NCBI GenBank assembly: GCA_046347475.1
Contig: JAXMGD010000001.1
Coordinates: forward strand, 682,001 to 746,000
Source of the DNA: CAMCXE01 sp046347475
GTDB taxonomy: Bacteria; Pseudomonadota; Gammaproteobacteria; Pseudomonadales; Cellvibrionaceae
DNA: 64,000 nucleotides
Direction of reading: 5' to 3'
Shown: positions 43,809-53,491 of the stretch, one piece after another
Position numbering within the stretch: the first letter of the stretch is position 1
Layout of the letters: every line of letters starts with the position of its first letter
Notes under the pieces: generated by a model
What the model was told of the DNA's origin: nothing
Databases searched by the model: none
The model's input: the letters and a program-made list of their open reading frames with translations, nothing else
Translations under genes and position numbers: made by a program

Positions 43809-44171
43809 ATGACAGCCAGTAAAATAATGGTGGTAGACGACTCAGCCGTAGATTTGCAGTATTTAAAATTAATTATCGAAGGCGCCGGTTACCAAGTGGT
43901 GACCGCTTCCAGTGGCCGCGAAGCCGTGGAAAAAGCCCGCGCCACGCGGCCGGATTTAATTTTGATGGACGTGGTAATGGAAGGTGGTGATGGTTATGAA
44001 GCCTGTCGCGCCATCACCTCAGACCGCGAAACCGGCAAAATACCGGTGATATTTGTTACCAGTAAAAGCCAAAAAGCCGACCGCGTATGGGCCGAATTAC
44101 AAGGCGGGCGCGGACTGATTTCTAAACCCTATTCGGCGGACGAAATTATCCGCACGATCGCCGCTATTTAA
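43809..44171 (+). CDS. PilH-like single-domain response regulator
   Basis: The 120 residues form one receiver domain (KIMVVDDSAVDLQYLKLII) with phospho-acceptor D54 in LILMDVVMEGGDG and the KP of LISKPYSADE. It begins five bases after the previous stop codon and is followed by a CheW-like gene. PilH in the Pseudomonas Pil-Chp system modulates pilus retraction; the equivalent role here is inferred from gene order. Confidence 0.82.
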   Translation: MTASKIMVVDDSAVDLQYLKLIIEGAGYQVVTASSGREAVEKARATRPDLILMDVVMEGGDGYEACRAITSDRETGKIPVIFVTSKSQKADRVWAELQGGRGLISKPYSADEIIRTIAAI

Positions 44172-44179
44172 GTCCCTAT

Positions 44180-44650
44180 ATGTCCTTTGTTGTACCCCAG
44201 ATACCCGCCTCTCCCGACCTTGCTCTAGGCGCACGTGCCTATGGATTTATGCTCGGCGGCCAGGGCTATATGGTGTCGCCGGGACTGTACAGCGAATTAA
44301 TTAAAGATCCGCACTGGTCGGCGCTGCCCAATGTGCAACATCATTTTGCCGGTTTATTAAATGTGCGCGGCACTATTGTGCCGGTATTTCACCTGGATAG
44401 TTTTATCAATGGGAATACACCTGCACCTGTGGCGCCTTATGTGCTGGTGATTGGTACCTTGGCGCAGGCGGCGGCACTGGCGCTCAATGAAAAACCCCAG
44501 GCAATTGATTTAAGCCGCAGTGTGCAAACAGATGATTATCTTTATGCGCCTAAAGCCATTGCCCATTGTATTAAACACAGTTACCGCTGTGATAACCAAG
44601 TGTGGCTGGAATTAAGCCACGAGGTGTTATTTTCTACCTTGGCGGGTTAA
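44180..44650 (+). CDS. CheW-like adaptor (PilI-like)
   Basis: The 156 residues resemble CheW. YGFMLGGQGYMVSPGLYSEL, FAGLLNVRGTIVPVFHLDSF and YVLVIGTLAQAAALALN are the usual beta-barrel phrases. CheW proteins couple the receptor to the CheA kinase. It lies nine bases after the PilH-like gene. A gap of about 220 bases follows, carrying a GTCGCCGGGTTAAT motif, before the receptor gene. Confidence 0.82.
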   Translation: MSFVVPQIPASPDLALGARAYGFMLGGQGYMVSPGLYSELIKDPHWSALPNVQHHFAGLLNVRGTIVPVFHLDSFINGNTPAPVAPYVLVIGTLAQAAALALNEKPQAIDLSRSVQTDDYLYAPKAIAHCIKHSYRCDNQVWLELSHEVLFSTLAG

Positions 44651-44869
44651 ACGCTGTGTAAAACGCCCTGGTATTAACTCGGTCAAATAAGAGGGCAGAT
44701 TAATAAATGTCGCCGGGTTAATAAGAAGGGTTCTACCAAAATAACGAAGGGAGCGTTGGACGCTAAAGGGGTTACATCCTGGCGCACATGTTAATTGTGT
44801 GGCGGGTTGAGCCCCTGGCCGATTACAGCTTTCTAAAAAGTGCTGAACAGTAACCTAAGGTTAGATCCT

Positions 44870-46933
44870 ATGAATGTGTTCTCAAGCTTACGTGTATCGC
44901 AGAAAATTCTGCTCTTAGTGGCCTGGCTGGCTTTGGGTTTTGCGGCCTTAGGGGTAGCCTATTATTGGCAGGTGGATCAGGAAGCCAAGGTGCGCGATAC
45001 GGCGCAAAATTACGCCTTATTCGACAAGTTTTTGCAGCAGGGGCGCGGGCATTTACAGGATTTTATTGCCAACTCCTATTTGGGTGCCACCAGCGACGAG
45101 CTTAAGTCGAATCAAGAGGCATTTTTGGGCGCATTTAATCATGCGCAGTTACTGGCCAAAAAAGAACCCTCGCTGCCTAACCCACAAAAGATTGTCGCTG
45201 CGTTTGAGGCGGTGCAGTCCAGCGCTGCGCCAAGCCCTGAATCAACACCGGTACAACAGCGTTATGCAGAAGAAAAAATTAATACTCAATTTAAAATTCT
45301 TGAAGCCATAGTAAAACAGCGCGCCAAACCACAGGAGCTGGCTGCCTGGGTGGAATTACAGCGCTTACATGAGCATTTTATGGCCGACCGCCAAGAGGCG
45401 AGCCTTAACAGCCTGCAAGGCTTGGTGCGCGATTTTATTACCACGCAAAAAAGTGTGCTGCGGCCGGATGCGGGCTTAGTTCATCTACTCGCGGCGCTAG
45501 AAGAGTACGCCGCAAGTTTTACTCTGGAGTCAGCGCCTGCACAACACAGCGAATTTAACGGCCAAAAATATCAGCCCCTATTACAACAAGTGGCACAGCT
45601 ACAGCAGGGTTTAGAGAGTCAGCTGATTAAGTTTACCGCCGCCATGGATGAGCAGATCCAATTGGTGCGCGCCATATTTATCGCGCTGATTTTTGTGGTG
45701 GTGATGGGCGCGGCTGTGGGTATTTATTTTATTTACAAAAGCATCGTATTCCCCCTGGTGCATATGCAAAATGTTATGCAGCGCATTAACAAGGGTAATT
45801 CTAAGGCGCGCGTAAAAATACTTGAGCAAGATGAGCTTGGTGACCTGGGGCGAGCCTTTAACCAGCTGTTGGATGATCGCTTCCAATTTTTACAGGATCA
45901 GTTTTTGGAGAATGAAATCCTTAATAACTCTATTATCTCGCTGATTCGCGCGGTGGGTTTAATTGCGCGTAAAGACCTAACCATTCACGTACCCGTATCG
46001 GCGGATATTACCGGTACCATTTCCGACGCGATCAACCTGTTGACCTCGGAAACAGCCAAAACCCTGTGGCAGGTAAAAGATATTTCCGCCCAGGTGAATG
46101 AATTGGCGGATGCGTTGCAAAAACAATCGCGCCTGGTGGTGCAGGTGGCTGAGGATGAACGCAAGCAGGTAATTGCCACCGGTAAAGCCATGGAAATTTC
46201 CGCCAAAACCATGGGCGATATCGCCGCTAAAGCACAAAATGCCGATAAATTTGCCGTCATGGCCATCGACAATACCCAGTCGGCGCGCGATACGGTAAGC
46301 CGCTCGGTGAGCGGTATTTTAAGTATTCGCGAAACGATTTCTGAAACTGAAAAGCGTATTAAACGCTTAGGGGATCGCTCGCAGGAAATTTCCGGTATCG
46401 TTAATTTAATTAACACCATTGCCGAGCGAACTCATATTCTGGCCTTAAACGCCAGTATGCATGCAGCGTCAGCCGGGGAAGCGGGTAAGGGTTTTGCGGT
46501 GGTGGCCGACGAGGTACAGCGCCTTGCGGAGAACGCCCGTGAGGCCACGGCGGAGATTTCATCGATGGTAAACAATATTCGTATTGAAACCGCCGATGCC
46601 GTAAACACCATGAATAAACTGATTAGCCAAGTGGCCGAAGGAACTCGCCTGGCCGAATCTGCGGGCGCCAAAATGGAAGATACAGTGACCGTAACGCGGC
46701 GATTGGTGGAGCAGGTACAGCTAATCGCCCACAGCTCAACCCAGCAGGCCGAATTATCCAACCGAGTGCGCGACAGGGCCACTATTATTCGCAGTTTTAC
46801 CGAAAAAACCGGCCTGCAACTCACCCAGCAAAAGCAGCATACGGATTCGTTAAAAGCGTTTTGTGAAACCCTAGTGGAACGGGTAAATAGTTTTACTCTG
46901 CCCGAGCACGAAAAAGAACAATCCTCCGTATAA
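44870..46933 (+). CDS. Methyl-accepting chemotaxis protein (PilJ-like)
   Basis: The 687-residue receptor has membrane segments at about 11-31 and 268-290 around a periplasmic sensor domain. A HAMP-like region (IYKSIVFPLVHMQNVMQRI) and a long cytoplasmic coiled coil follow. The tip contains ALNASMHAASAGEAGKGFAVVADEVQRLAENAREAT. The Met-His in place of the usual Ile-Glu matches the divergent PilJ-type tips rather than flagellar receptors. I chose the ATG at 44870, with AAGG about nine bases upstream, over the GTG at 44840. Confidence 0.85.
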   Translation: MNVFSSLRVSQKILLLVAWLALGFAALGVAYYWQVDQEAKVRDTAQNYALFDKFLQQGRGHLQDFIANSYLGATSDELKSNQEAFLGAFNHAQLLAKKEPSLPNPQKIVAAFEAVQSSAAPSPESTPVQQRYAEEKINTQFKILEAIVKQRAKPQELAAWVELQRLHEHFMADRQEASLNSLQGLVRDFITTQKSVLRPDAGLVHLLAALEEYAASFTLESAPAQHSEFNGQKYQPLLQQVAQLQQGLESQLIKFTAAMDEQIQLVRAIFIALIFVVVMGAAVGIYFIYKSIVFPLVHMQNVMQRINKGNSKARVKILEQDELGDLGRAFNQLLDDRFQFLQDQFLENEILNNSIISLIRAVGLIARKDLTIHVPVSADITGTISDAINLLTSETAKTLWQVKDISAQVNELADALQKQSRLVVQVAEDERKQVIATGKAMEISAKTMGDIAAKAQNADKFAVMAIDNTQSARDTVSRSVSGILSIRETISETEKRIKRLGDRSQEISGIVNLINTIAERTHILALNASMHAASAGEAGKGFAVVADEVQRLAENAREATAEISSMVNNIRIETADAVNTMNKLISQVAEGTRLAESAGAKMEDTVTVTRRLVEQVQLIAHSSTQQAELSNRVRDRATIIRSFTEKTGLQLTQQKQHTDSLKAFCETLVERVNSFTLPEHEKEQSSV

Positions 46934-46993
46934 ATTGCTTTACCGGTGCGGGCGTGTAGGGGGTAGTTTTGCACGCACGTCCCGCAAGGTTTT

Positions 46994-49846
46994 ATGGCGC
47001 AATTGGAGCACGCACCTATGACGACCTCGCAGCCAACGGCTGAGCAGCAAGAGTTGATTGGGCTTTTGCATTCTGAGCTGTCTGATTTGGCTACCTATGA
47101 TTTAGCGGCCTTGCACAGTGGTGATGAAAACGCGAAAAATGCCCTGCTGGATGAATTATTTAGCCACCTAGATAATTTAGGCCACGCCGCACGCTTGGTG
47201 GGTTTATTAGGTGTGGAGCGCGTTTGCGAACACCTAAAAGCGAATTTTTTAATTTGGCAAAACCAGCCTTGGGTGGATGATTCCAGCATATTAATGGCTG
47301 GCTGGTGCCCATTATTGATTCATTATCTCAGCAGCATTGGAAGTGAACACGAGCCTGCCGCCGTGAGCCAGTTGGTGGAATATGTGTTGGATCGTCGCTG
47401 GCCCCACGCTGAGCCATTTGAAACACTTCAGCATGCGTTTTCCAGTTCAGAAATTATCGCCGATGAAGAAAGCCCTCTGAATCAACTGCCGAGTTTTGTT
47501 GATGAAGATATGGTGAGCCTGGCCATTGATAGCGATGTCAATCGCGATTTGTTAAATGGGCTATTACAAGAATTACCCGAGCATTCGGCCAGTTTTTCCC
47601 GCGCGGTGGCTCGGCTGGTGCAGGAGCAGGATGCAGCGGCTTTAGCCATAGCTCTACGGGCCGCCCATACGGTGAAGGGCGCGGCGAATTTAGTGGGTAT
47701 TCGCGGCCTTGCGAATTTAATGCACTACACGGAAGATTTGTTAGACATAGTGGTAAAACAGTCTGCTGGCGTGGCACAAGTATTGGTGGATTTATTGGAA
47801 GATACCGCCGATGCGCTGGCGAGTATTTCAGAATTTTTAATTGGCTTGGGGCCTAAGCCTGCGCAATTAATTGAATTATTAAGCCGGGTGCTCACGCAAT
47901 TGCGGCAGGCCTATACCGGCCAATGGGATCTCGCCCATGTCCAACACCCGGCCGCGCTGCCAAGCCTTGCGAGTGTGCAAGAAGGCGCCACTGTGTTGGT
48001 GGATGAGCCGGACGCGGATACCCATCAGCATCATTTAACCGTGACCGAAACCATGGCCCAGGAGTTATTGCGCATTGCCGGTGAAAACCAAATTGGCACT
48101 AACCAGGTATTAACGCGTATTGGGCAGCTAGTAGCCGGTGTTAAATCGGCGGAATCCTATCATCAAAAAATTCGCCAACTGGCGGCGAGTTTTGATCACC
48201 TCGTGCAAGTACACGGCATTAAAAATAGCGCCACACTAGAGCGCGGCGGTGATTTTGACCCTTTGGAAATGGAGCGCTTTAGTGAATTGCACAGTTTTAC
48301 CAGTCAGTTGCAAGAGGTCACCACGGATTCCCAAGAAGCGATTTACCATATTGAGGCGCAATTAAAAGAACTGACCAACCTGGTAATTGAGCAGCGCCAT
48401 CGCAGCAGTGATGCACAGAATTTATTACTGCATATTCGCATGTTGCCCGTGTCCTTAATTGCGCCGCGTTTGGCGCGTTGTGTGCGCCAAGCGGCGCGCT
48501 TAACGCAAAAACATGTGCGCTTTGAATTGCAGGGCGATAGCGTATTAGTAGATAGCCGCGTGCTCAATACCGTGGTAGACCCTTTAATGCATTTGTTGCG
48601 CAATGCCGTTGATCACGGTATCGAGGTGGCCGCGCGCCGAGTGGAACTCGGTAAGGATGCCGAGGGGGTTATTCGCGTTACGTTTAATCGGCGCGGAGAG
48701 AATCTAACCATTGTGGTGGAAGATGATGGCGCAGGTTTAGATTATGCCCGTATTGAAGGGCTGGCGCGGGAGCGCGGTATTTTAGAACTCTATGAAAATC
48801 CAACGCGGGCTGAATTACACAAAATACTGTTAACGCCTGGGTTTTCAACCCGCACTCAGGTGAGCCAAACCTCCGGCCGCGGTATAGGATTGGATGTGGT
48901 GGCCACCCAGTTGCGTGCATTAAAAGGCAGTATGACGATTCAGTCTCAGCCCAATCGCGGTACCGCCTTTGCGCTGGAAATGCCCATGAGTATTTTATCA
49001 GCCCACACCCTGGTCATTAAAATGGGTAGCCATAAATGTTCATTGGTGAGCCGTGGTGTTGAGCAATTAATTTATATTCTGCCCACCGATATTAATTGGC
49101 AGGAAGAAAAACCCCAATACACCTACAACGGCGAAGCATTGGATGTGTTGCGCATTGACGATTTAGCCATGCTGCCGGGCCAGCAGGCAGTGGCCCGTTA
49201 CAGTGCTTTATTAATTACTAAACGCGGTGAGCACGGGCGGGTGGCCATTGCCGTGGAGAGTATTCTGGCCAGTGAAGATCATATTATTAAACCCTTAAAT
49301 AAATATTCCTGTAAGCCTGCAGGTGTTGTAGGCGCAGCAATTTTGGGTGATGGCTCGGTGAGCCCCGTGCTGGATTTACATGAATTCCCGACCTTGCAAA
49401 TGAGCGATCAGGAATACCAGCGCTGGTTGCGGGTTAAAGACGAATATCAAGCGCGCTTTGTGCCCAGTGCGCCTAAGCTTGTGGCCCTGGTGGTTGATGA
49501 TTCCTTGAGCGCCCGCCGCGCGTTAGCGCAATTTATGACGGATTTAGGTTTGGATGTGCAAACGGCGAAAGATGGTTTTGAGGCGATTGCCGTAATGGAA
49601 AAAATAAAACCTGATATTGTGCTGGTGGATTTGGAAATGCCGCGCATGAACGGTTTGGAATTAACTAACCATATTCGTGCAGGTGAAACCGACGAGCATT
49701 TGCCTATTGTAATGGTGACGTCTCGAGTTACCGATAAACACCGGCAAATGGCGGCTCAAGTGGGCGTGGATGCCTATTTAAATAAACCTTGGACGGAAGA
49801 GGATTTAATGCGCTTGGTGCAAGAGCAATTGCCGGAGATGGCTTAA
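46994..49846 (+). CDS. Hybrid CheA-type histidine kinase with C-terminal receiver (ChpA/PilL-like)
   Basis: The 950-residue protein contains an N-terminal HPt-like region without histidine (about 15-150) and an active HPt domain with H225 in AAHTVKGAANLVG. The histidine kinase core (about 480-680) has LLRNAVDHGIE, EDDGAGLDY and TSGRGIGLDVV. A CheW-like domain follows at about 685-815. The terminal receiver (about 830-950) has D879 in VLVDLEMPRMNG and KPW. It should receive signals from the PilJ-like receptor and phosphorylate the two regulators. ChpA of Pseudomonas has more HPt domains, so this is a shortened form. No CheR or CheB gene follows. Confidence 0.88.
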   Translation: MAQLEHAPMTTSQPTAEQQELIGLLHSELSDLATYDLAALHSGDENAKNALLDELFSHLDNLGHAARLVGLLGVERVCEHLKANFLIWQNQPWVDDSSILMAGWCPLLIHYLSSIGSEHEPAAVSQLVEYVLDRRWPHAEPFETLQHAFSSSEIIADEESPLNQLPSFVDEDMVSLAIDSDVNRDLLNGLLQELPEHSASFSRAVARLVQEQDAAALAIALRAAHTVKGAANLVGIRGLANLMHYTEDLLDIVVKQSAGVAQVLVDLLEDTADALASISEFLIGLGPKPAQLIELLSRVLTQLRQAYTGQWDLAHVQHPAALPSLASVQEGATVLVDEPDADTHQHHLTVTETMAQELLRIAGENQIGTNQVLTRIGQLVAGVKSAESYHQKIRQLAASFDHLVQVHGIKNSATLERGGDFDPLEMERFSELHSFTSQLQEVTTDSQEAIYHIEAQLKELTNLVIEQRHRSSDAQNLLLHIRMLPVSLIAPRLARCVRQAARLTQKHVRFELQGDSVLVDSRVLNTVVDPLMHLLRNAVDHGIEVAARRVELGKDAEGVIRVTFNRRGENLTIVVEDDGAGLDYARIEGLARERGILELYENPTRAELHKILLTPGFSTRTQVSQTSGRGIGLDVVATQLRALKGSMTIQSQPNRGTAFALEMPMSILSAHTLVIKMGSHKCSLVSRGVEQLIYILPTDINWQEEKPQYTYNGEALDVLRIDDLAMLPGQQAVARYSALLITKRGEHGRVAIAVESILASEDHIIKPLNKYSCKPAGVVGAAILGDGSVSPVLDLHEFPTLQMSDQEYQRWLRVKDEYQARFVPSAPKLVALVVDDSLSARRALAQFMTDLGLDVQTAKDGFEAIAVMEKIKPDIVLVDLEMPRMNGLELTNHIRAGETDEHLPIVMVTSRVTDKHRQMAAQVGVDAYLNKPWTEEDLMRLVQEQLPEMA

Positions 49847-49992
49847 AACGCTCAAGTTAAATGGAGCTAGCGCGGTTTTCAGAAGGGAACAGCTCGGTGC
49901 GCGGCTCGTGTTAACTCGGTGTTTTAGATTCAGCTAAATAATTTTGGGTGGCGGCGGGCTGTTTAACTCAAGCCACCTAGGGACACGCTATT

Positions 49993-50032
49993 AAAAAGGC
50001 TTGCTGGCCAGGGTAATTGTGCACAGCAAGCC
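49993..50032 (-). terminator. Intrinsic terminator for the CBM2-like haem protein gene
   Basis: GGCTTGCTG (49998-50006) pairs with CAGCAAGCC (50024-50032). On the minus strand the stem is followed by five T (49993-49997). The stop codon of the gene is about nine bases upstream. Confidence 0.85.
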
Positions 50033-50040
50033 CAACCGAA

Positions 50041-52029
50041 TTAACCCGCGCGTTTGCTGCGAAGTGTGGTTGTGGTGGTTGATTCCATTTGTGTATTCAG
50101 CTGCAGCTCCTGTGCGTCGATAACCGGAGTAATCGGCGTGGGTGCAGGGGTAATACCCGGAATCGTTTTAATCGGCAGGCTCACCTTGGCGCTGGCGGCA
50201 TTTAAAAAGGCCGTTAAATCGCTGCGCCGGGCGGGTAAAAAGACCTGCGTTAAGGCTTGAGATAACGGGAACACACCGCTTGCCGCAACTTCATTGACGT
50301 GCACAAAGCCTGCTGATTCCGGCCAGCTTTGGCCAGGCCCTACGGCGCCCACCGACGAAATACCAAAAGTGCTCGGTTGGTGACAGCCGCCGCAGGTCAT
50401 GGCAGTGGCGCGGTTGAGCACTTGATCGACCGTTAAGGTGCTGCCGGCTTGGGCTATTTTGCTACTAATAGCCGCCTCAAACGAACTGCCGCGACTCACC
50501 GCAAAATGATTGAGGTAGTCGTTGCCACCGGGAATTTGCGAGTGGCTTTGGCCGTTATTGTGGGCATCGTTAGTGATCGAAATAAAGAAGGTCGCTAAAT
50601 TAGGATCTAACAGGCTTGGCAGATTTTGCACAAAATCACTGCGGAAACTCACCGCGCGCGCATCTGAGTTAGTTACCTCAAATAGGGTACCCACAGGGTT
50701 ACTTTTTACGCTGACCACTTGGATGGTATTTTTGCCATTTTGAATACCCGCTTTATATTCCTTGAGCAACCAAGGGCTGGTCATAAATTGGTTGGTACGA
50801 ATTTGCCCAGTATTTTGCGCGTAATTGCGGCTATCAATTACGGCCCGCACATTGTTGCTGGGCAGGCCATTAAAATAAAAATCCTCCAAAATGGCGCCGC
50901 GGGATGCCGTCGAATTATTCGTGCTTAAGCCTGCCCAGAGGGTTTGAATGGGCAAACAGCCTGCCGCTACGCCGGGCGTTGGATTGGGGACTTGAGCTTC
51001 AAAAATAATAAAATTGCGCGAGCTAATGGGGTTGGCAAAAATAACTCGGTATTCACCACAATCGGCAAAGCTTGCTTGATCCCGCAGATCAAATCGATTC
51101 ACCAGGGCAATGGGAATGTATTGATTCATAAACGTGAGCGGGTCCCGGGACTGGCCGCCTTCCACTGGGCGGCAGTCTATGGGCCAGTTATTGACCTGGC
51201 TGTTGCACTGGGCAACACCGGTAGCCGGTTGGGAGCCGACGGGGTTTTGGGCATCCCACATGCGGGCGAACAAACTGGCCGCTGTGACGGGGTCGCTGGG
51301 ATTTGCCGCTGTGAGTTGGCTTGCCAGGCGGTCCATCACGCGATTTAGGCTGATGTTCGTTGCGCTTAGCGTGGCTTGGTCGTGCACAAATAAGCTGCGA
51401 TCACTATTAATTACCACGCCGCCAGAGCTGGAGGATGAGCTGCTTGAGCTGGAACTGGAGCCAGAACTCGAGGAGCTAGAACTTGAGCTTGAACTAGAAG
51501 AGCTAGAGCTTGAACTGCTGCTGGACGAGGAGCTTGAAGAGGAGCCAGAGGGCGGGTAGGGGATACAGCTGGGGGGAACAAAATACCCGTTGTGGTAACC
51601 GGCGAGGGTGAATTGGGTGGATTGGCCGGGCTTTAGGGTGCCGTTGCTGGTGCTATTGCTGGCCGTGACTGTAGGGCTGCCGCGGGTTTCGGCATTGGCT
51701 ACCTTAATAATGCGCGGCGGCTGGGCGAAGGGTAGCTGCACCTGCCAGCTCAACAGGGTAGTTTTGCCGGTATTGGCCACTTTGTAGCTAATTTCATAGG
51801 TGCTAGCGTTGGTGTTGGTAGCTTCTAGGGTACAGCTGAGCGAGCTTCTACCTATTTTTATCGGCAATGGCAGTGGGTCTACCAGAATCGGATCAATATT
51901 TTTTTCGAGTATGGGGTCGATGACATCGTTGCGCTCTGTAATGGCTGTTGCGCTCAAGGCATCAAATGAATAGCAAGAAAGTCCTGCGGCCAGGGCTAAG
52001 CCTAAGGCCGTACGGGAAGTGCAAAACAT
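50041..52029 (-). CDS. Secreted poly-Ser protein: CBM2-like domain plus domain with one CxxCH haem motif
   Basis: The 662-residue protein has a Sec signal peptide (DALSA) without a clear lipobox. An N-terminal domain at about 60-160 follows the cellulose/xylan-binding CBM2 pattern (YEISYKVANTGKTTLLSWQVQLPF, GTLKPGQSTQFTLAGYHNGYF). It has fewer surface tryptophans than typical CBM2. A serine linker of about 50 residues leads to a C-terminal domain of about 440 residues that I do not recognise. That domain contains CGGCH (C546, C549, H550), which fits covalent c-type haem, and several further cysteines. GAGG lies seven bases before the start. A carbohydrate-bound extracellular cytochrome is the natural reading, possibly donating electrons to oxidative enzymes. 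This is inferred. Confidence 0.7.
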   Translation of the reverse strand: MFCTSRTALGLALAAGLSCYSFDALSATAITERNDVIDPILEKNIDPILVDPLPLPIKIGRSSLSCTLEATNTNASTYEISYKVANTGKTTLLSWQVQLPFAQPPRIIKVANAETRGSPTVTASNSTSNGTLKPGQSTQFTLAGYHNGYFVPPSCIPYPPSGSSSSSSSSSSSSSSSSSSSSSSSSSSSGSSSSSSSSSSSSGGVVINSDRSLFVHDQATLSATNISLNRVMDRLASQLTAANPSDPVTAASLFARMWDAQNPVGSQPATGVAQCNSQVNNWPIDCRPVEGGQSRDPLTFMNQYIPIALVNRFDLRDQASFADCGEYRVIFANPISSRNFIIFEAQVPNPTPGVAAGCLPIQTLWAGLSTNNSTASRGAILEDFYFNGLPSNNVRAVIDSRNYAQNTGQIRTNQFMTSPWLLKEYKAGIQNGKNTIQVVSVKSNPVGTLFEVTNSDARAVSFRSDFVQNLPSLLDPNLATFFISITNDAHNNGQSHSQIPGGNDYLNHFAVSRGSSFEAAISSKIAQAGSTLTVDQVLNRATAMTCGGCHQPSTFGISSVGAVGPGQSWPESAGFVHVNEVAASGVFPLSQALTQVFLPARRSDLTAFLNAASAKVSLPIKTIPGITPAPTPITPVIDAQELQLNTQMESTTTTTLRSKRAG

Positions 52030-52205
52030 ACAAAATCCTCTTTGTGATGGTGAATGGGGCGCTGCGTTTAGCGCGTTAAATAAAATAGCACGCTCTTTTT
52101 ACCCTGTATGTAAAAAACTGTATCAGCCGTTTGGGTATTAATGCGCTGGTAAAAAAACAGGCTTAGGCTACAATTGCGCCCTTTGTTTTTTTAGATGTGG
52201 TGAAT

Positions 52206-53300
52206 ATGACGGTGCAGGTTAAAAACGGGGTGGTGCATTTTGTTACCGGCGGATTTTCCGGCGCCACTATGGTGGCTCGCCAATTGGTGGCCCAAGCCAA
52301 TCGCACGGATGGCGAACCTCATGTATTGGTATTGCGCCGCAAGCGGCAAACACGCTCGGCGCAATTGGATGAGTTGGCTCAGCAAAACATTCCGTTTTAT
52401 CTTGTGCCGGGTTGGAGCCACCTGGCCACTGTATTTGCACTTGTACAACTGTTAAAACAGCTTAAACCGAGGGTGTTAATCGCCCACGGATTTAGTGAGC
52501 ACCTATGGGGGCGGCTTGCGGCAATTATTGCGGGTGTGCCCGTTATTCTTCATGTGGAGCATAATTCTCGTGAGCGGTATACGCCGTTTCGATTATGGCT
52601 AGCAAAACAATTAACCAAGCGCACACGTTGGCTGGTGGGTGTATCGGAAGGTGTTAGAAATAGTTTGCTGAATCTGGGTTTTGCGCCGGAGAAATGTGTT
52701 TTTGTTAATAATGGTATTGATTTATCTCCGTATGAAGGTGTCGTTAATACGCCTTGGAGTGAGAGAGTCTCAGGAATTATTATGTGTTCCCGATTTGCTT
52801 ATCAAAAAGATCATGCAACGCTTTTGCATGCGCTAGCGCATTTAAAACACCACTATCACTTTGAGCCACCGCTAGTATTAATTGGCGGCGGAAAAAAATC
52901 TTTGCGTGCTAAGGCTCAGATGCTTGCCAAAATGTTGGGCATTGAGTCTCAGGTAGAATTTTTGGGATATTGTAGTGATGTTCCAAGTATTTTAAAAAAA
53001 TACACTATTTCGGTTTTAAGTAGCCGTTACGAGGGGTTTGGGCTGGTTTTGGCTGAAGGTATGGCTGCAGGGTGCTTCCCTATCGGTTCGGCCGTGCCAG
53101 GAATTCAAGAGTGGTTAGGGGCTTTGAATTCAATGTATGTTGTGCCAGCAACTGACGTAGAACTATTATCGGCCAGAATAGCGTGGGTGTTGCGAAACCC
53201 ACAATTGGCTGAACAGCTGGCGCTTCAAGGGCAGTCAATTGCTCGGCAGATGTTCAATTTGGATCGAATGTTGGATGAGTACAATAAATTAATTTCCTGA
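52206..53300 (+). CDS. GT4-family glycosyltransferase
   Basis: The 364-residue protein has the two-Rossmann-fold GT-B layout. The N-terminal half contains FVTGGFSGATMVARQLVAQ. The C-terminal half contains CSRFAYQKDHATLLHALAHL, LIGGGKKSLRAKAQMLAKML, VEFLGYCSDV and SSRYEGFGLVLAEGMAAGC, the last being the EX7E motif of GT4. Such enzymes add sugars to lipopolysaccharide or exopolysaccharide. The ATG at 52206 was chosen over the GTG at 52197. Two GT2 genes lie next to it on the opposite strand, forming a small surface-glycan group. Confidence 0.88.
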   Translation: MTVQVKNGVVHFVTGGFSGATMVARQLVAQANRTDGEPHVLVLRRKRQTRSAQLDELAQQNIPFYLVPGWSHLATVFALVQLLKQLKPRVLIAHGFSEHLWGRLAAIIAGVPVILHVEHNSRERYTPFRLWLAKQLTKRTRWLVGVSEGVRNSLLNLGFAPEKCVFVNNGIDLSPYEGVVNTPWSERVSGIIMCSRFAYQKDHATLLHALAHLKHHYHFEPPLVLIGGGKKSLRAKAQMLAKMLGIESQVEFLGYCSDVPSILKKYTISVLSSRYEGFGLVLAEGMAAGCFPIGSAVPGIQEWLGALNSMYVVPATDVELLSARIAWVLRNPQLAEQLALQGQSIARQMFNLDRMLDEYNKLIS

Positions 53301-53491
53301 AATTCGCTTGTTAGTTATTTACTCTGTGGCGCTTATGTGAATTGCTGAGCCTTTGCATAACCAGGAAAAACGCTCGGAGCTGTTTTTGAAAATGTTGAAG
53401 TGGACAGTAATCGAGGGTGTCGCCACGGTTTAATGGACTATAAAATCCTATGCATTCTGAGGAGATATGAGTTGGATTAATGCTGTAGGCA

